A stretch of DNA of 64,000 nt, taken from positions 310,001 to 374,000 of the forward strand of contig QAYY01000013.1 of NCBI GenBank assembly GCA_003054665.1, in the 5' to 3' direction. Origin of the DNA: Opitutaceae bacterium EW11 (lineage in GTDB: Bacteria > Verrucomicrobiota > Verrucomicrobiia > Opitutales > Opitutaceae). Below are positions 63,589-64,000 of the stretch, one piece after another. The first letter of the stretch is position 1. Each line of letters opens with the position of its first letter. The notes beneath the pieces were generated by a model, which worked only from the letters and a program-made list of their open reading frames with translations, had not been told where the DNA came from and searched no databases. Position numbers and translations under genes: made by a program.

Positions 63589-63756
63589 TCAGCGGCGCTG
63601 TTCTTCCATCGAACCCATGCCGGGAATGTTGCCTTCCCAGCTCGCCGGACGGCTCCACGGAATGGAAGTATCCTGGTTCGTTTTGGAGGTGCAGCCGCAG
63701 AGGGCGGCCATGATGCCGAGAGTGAGGAGGGCGAGGAGCGCCTTCGAAGATTTCAT
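63589..63756 (-). CDS. Small putative lipoprotein (55 aa)
   Basis: A 55-residue protein with a basic start (MKSSK), a hydrophobic segment (ALLALLTLGIMAAL) and Cys residues in LCGC that form a lipobox-like end of a signal peptide. The mature part would be about 33 residues, with DTSIPWSRPASWEGNIPGMG. It is not known to me by function. Processing by Lgt and Lsp is inferred; the exact lipidated Cys (first or second) is unclear. It has its own terminator, so it is probably a real transcript. Confidence 0.7.
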   Translation of the reverse strand: MKSSKALLALLTLGIMAALCGCTSKTNQDTSIPWSRPASWEGNIPGMGSMEEQRR

Positions 63757-63858
63757 GTGAAGAGACATTAGAAGACTGGAGAGAAAGAGCGCAAGGTGGG
63801 TTGTGAGTGGACTTTCCACCCTGCGCCCGTGTTCCGGGAAAATCGCCCTAAATCGGCG

Positions 63859-64000
63859 CTAGGCAGCTCGATAGGTGCTCTCGAACCACGGCTGCTTGGC
63901 GGTCTTGCGGACCGTGCCGTTGGCGGCGAGGTGCTCGAGAATCTTGAACACCGTTTCGGTTTGCTCCGCGGCTCCGATCTTCGCCGCCAGCGCTTCCGCC
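63859..64000 (-). CDS. C-terminal end of an unrecognised protein (cut by window edge)
   Basis: The last 46 residues of a protein running off the right edge. The visible tail is mostly helical (EALAAKIGAAEQTETVFKIL, then HLAANGTVRKTAKQPWFEST) and ends in YRAA. The helix-strand pattern hints at a winged-helix domain, but I cannot assign it. Confidence 0.55.
   Translation of the reverse strand, partial: AEALAAKIGAAEQTETVFKILEHLAANGTVRKTAKQPWFESTYRAA

Overview
The window looks like chromosomal DNA of a GC-rich, Gram-negative member of the Verrucomicrobiota, most probably the Opitutaceae (Opitutus-like). This rests on several things. The two TonB-dependent receptors include a 1216-residue one with the N-terminal plug style typical of Opitutaceae. 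Sugar-type LacI and XylR regulators sit beside these receptors. An lpxK gene implies lipid A. An OleA/OleB pair of a type known from Verrucomicrobia is present, and many genes lack a clear Shine-Dalgarno sequence. The species assignment is inference. I saw no rRNA, tRNA, CRISPR array, IS element or prophage. The region is mostly housekeeping genes with several accessory islands.

Layout. 1-4.4 kb: lgt (cut by the window edge) and a CNNM/CBS membrane protein on the minus strand, then gcvT-gcvH without gcvP, and a membrane protein with a DUF2314 domain. 4.4-6.2 kb: typA. 6.5-11.8 kb: a plus-strand lipid island with a CrtI-like FAD oxidoreductase, FabZ, a FabI-like reductase, OleA, OleB and a small VOC protein. 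11.9-12.7 kb: crcB plus a DUF190 gene. 12.7-17.9 kb: alkC, alaS, leuB. 18-26.4 kb: a minus-strand block of PocR/AraC regulator, corrinoid protein, UroD-family methyltransferase, XylR-type regulator and a large TonB receptor. 26.6-29 kb: MBL hydrolase, ribD and rdgB, overlapping one another. 29-33 kb: a minor-pilin operon (PilV-, PilW- and PilX-like). 33.1-35 kb: a NarL/NarX-type two-component pair. 35-43 kb: metG, menF, menD, kup (opposite strand), menB. 43-47 kb: a siderophore-type TonB receptor divergent from a LacI-family regulator that has a perfect operator-like palindrome at its start codon. 47-57 kb: secreted C1 peptidase, class II fructose-bisphosphate aldolase, a membrane-anchored coiled-coil protein, topoisomerase III, a receiver-HDOD protein, a class V aminotransferase and panD. 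57-64 kb: lpxK, an M29 aminopeptidase, an adenosine deaminase, rluD, a Ppx/GppA phosphatase, rsmI, a small lipoprotein and a cut gene.

How the genes work together. Menaquinone is made by the classical isochorismate route (menF, menD, menB here; the other steps lie outside). The corrinoid block has the parts of a methyl-transfer module (zinc methyltransferase, B12 carrier, ligand-sensing regulator) next to an outer-membrane importer. The lipid island pairs Claisen-condensing OleA and OleB with fatty-acid-cycle enzymes and a desaturase-like enzyme, but oleC and oleD do not follow. It is the best candidate for undescribed chemistry. The most striking DNA-level feature is a pair of minus-strand terminator hairpins embedded in the 3' coding end of rdgB, where they would end the opposing pilin operon.
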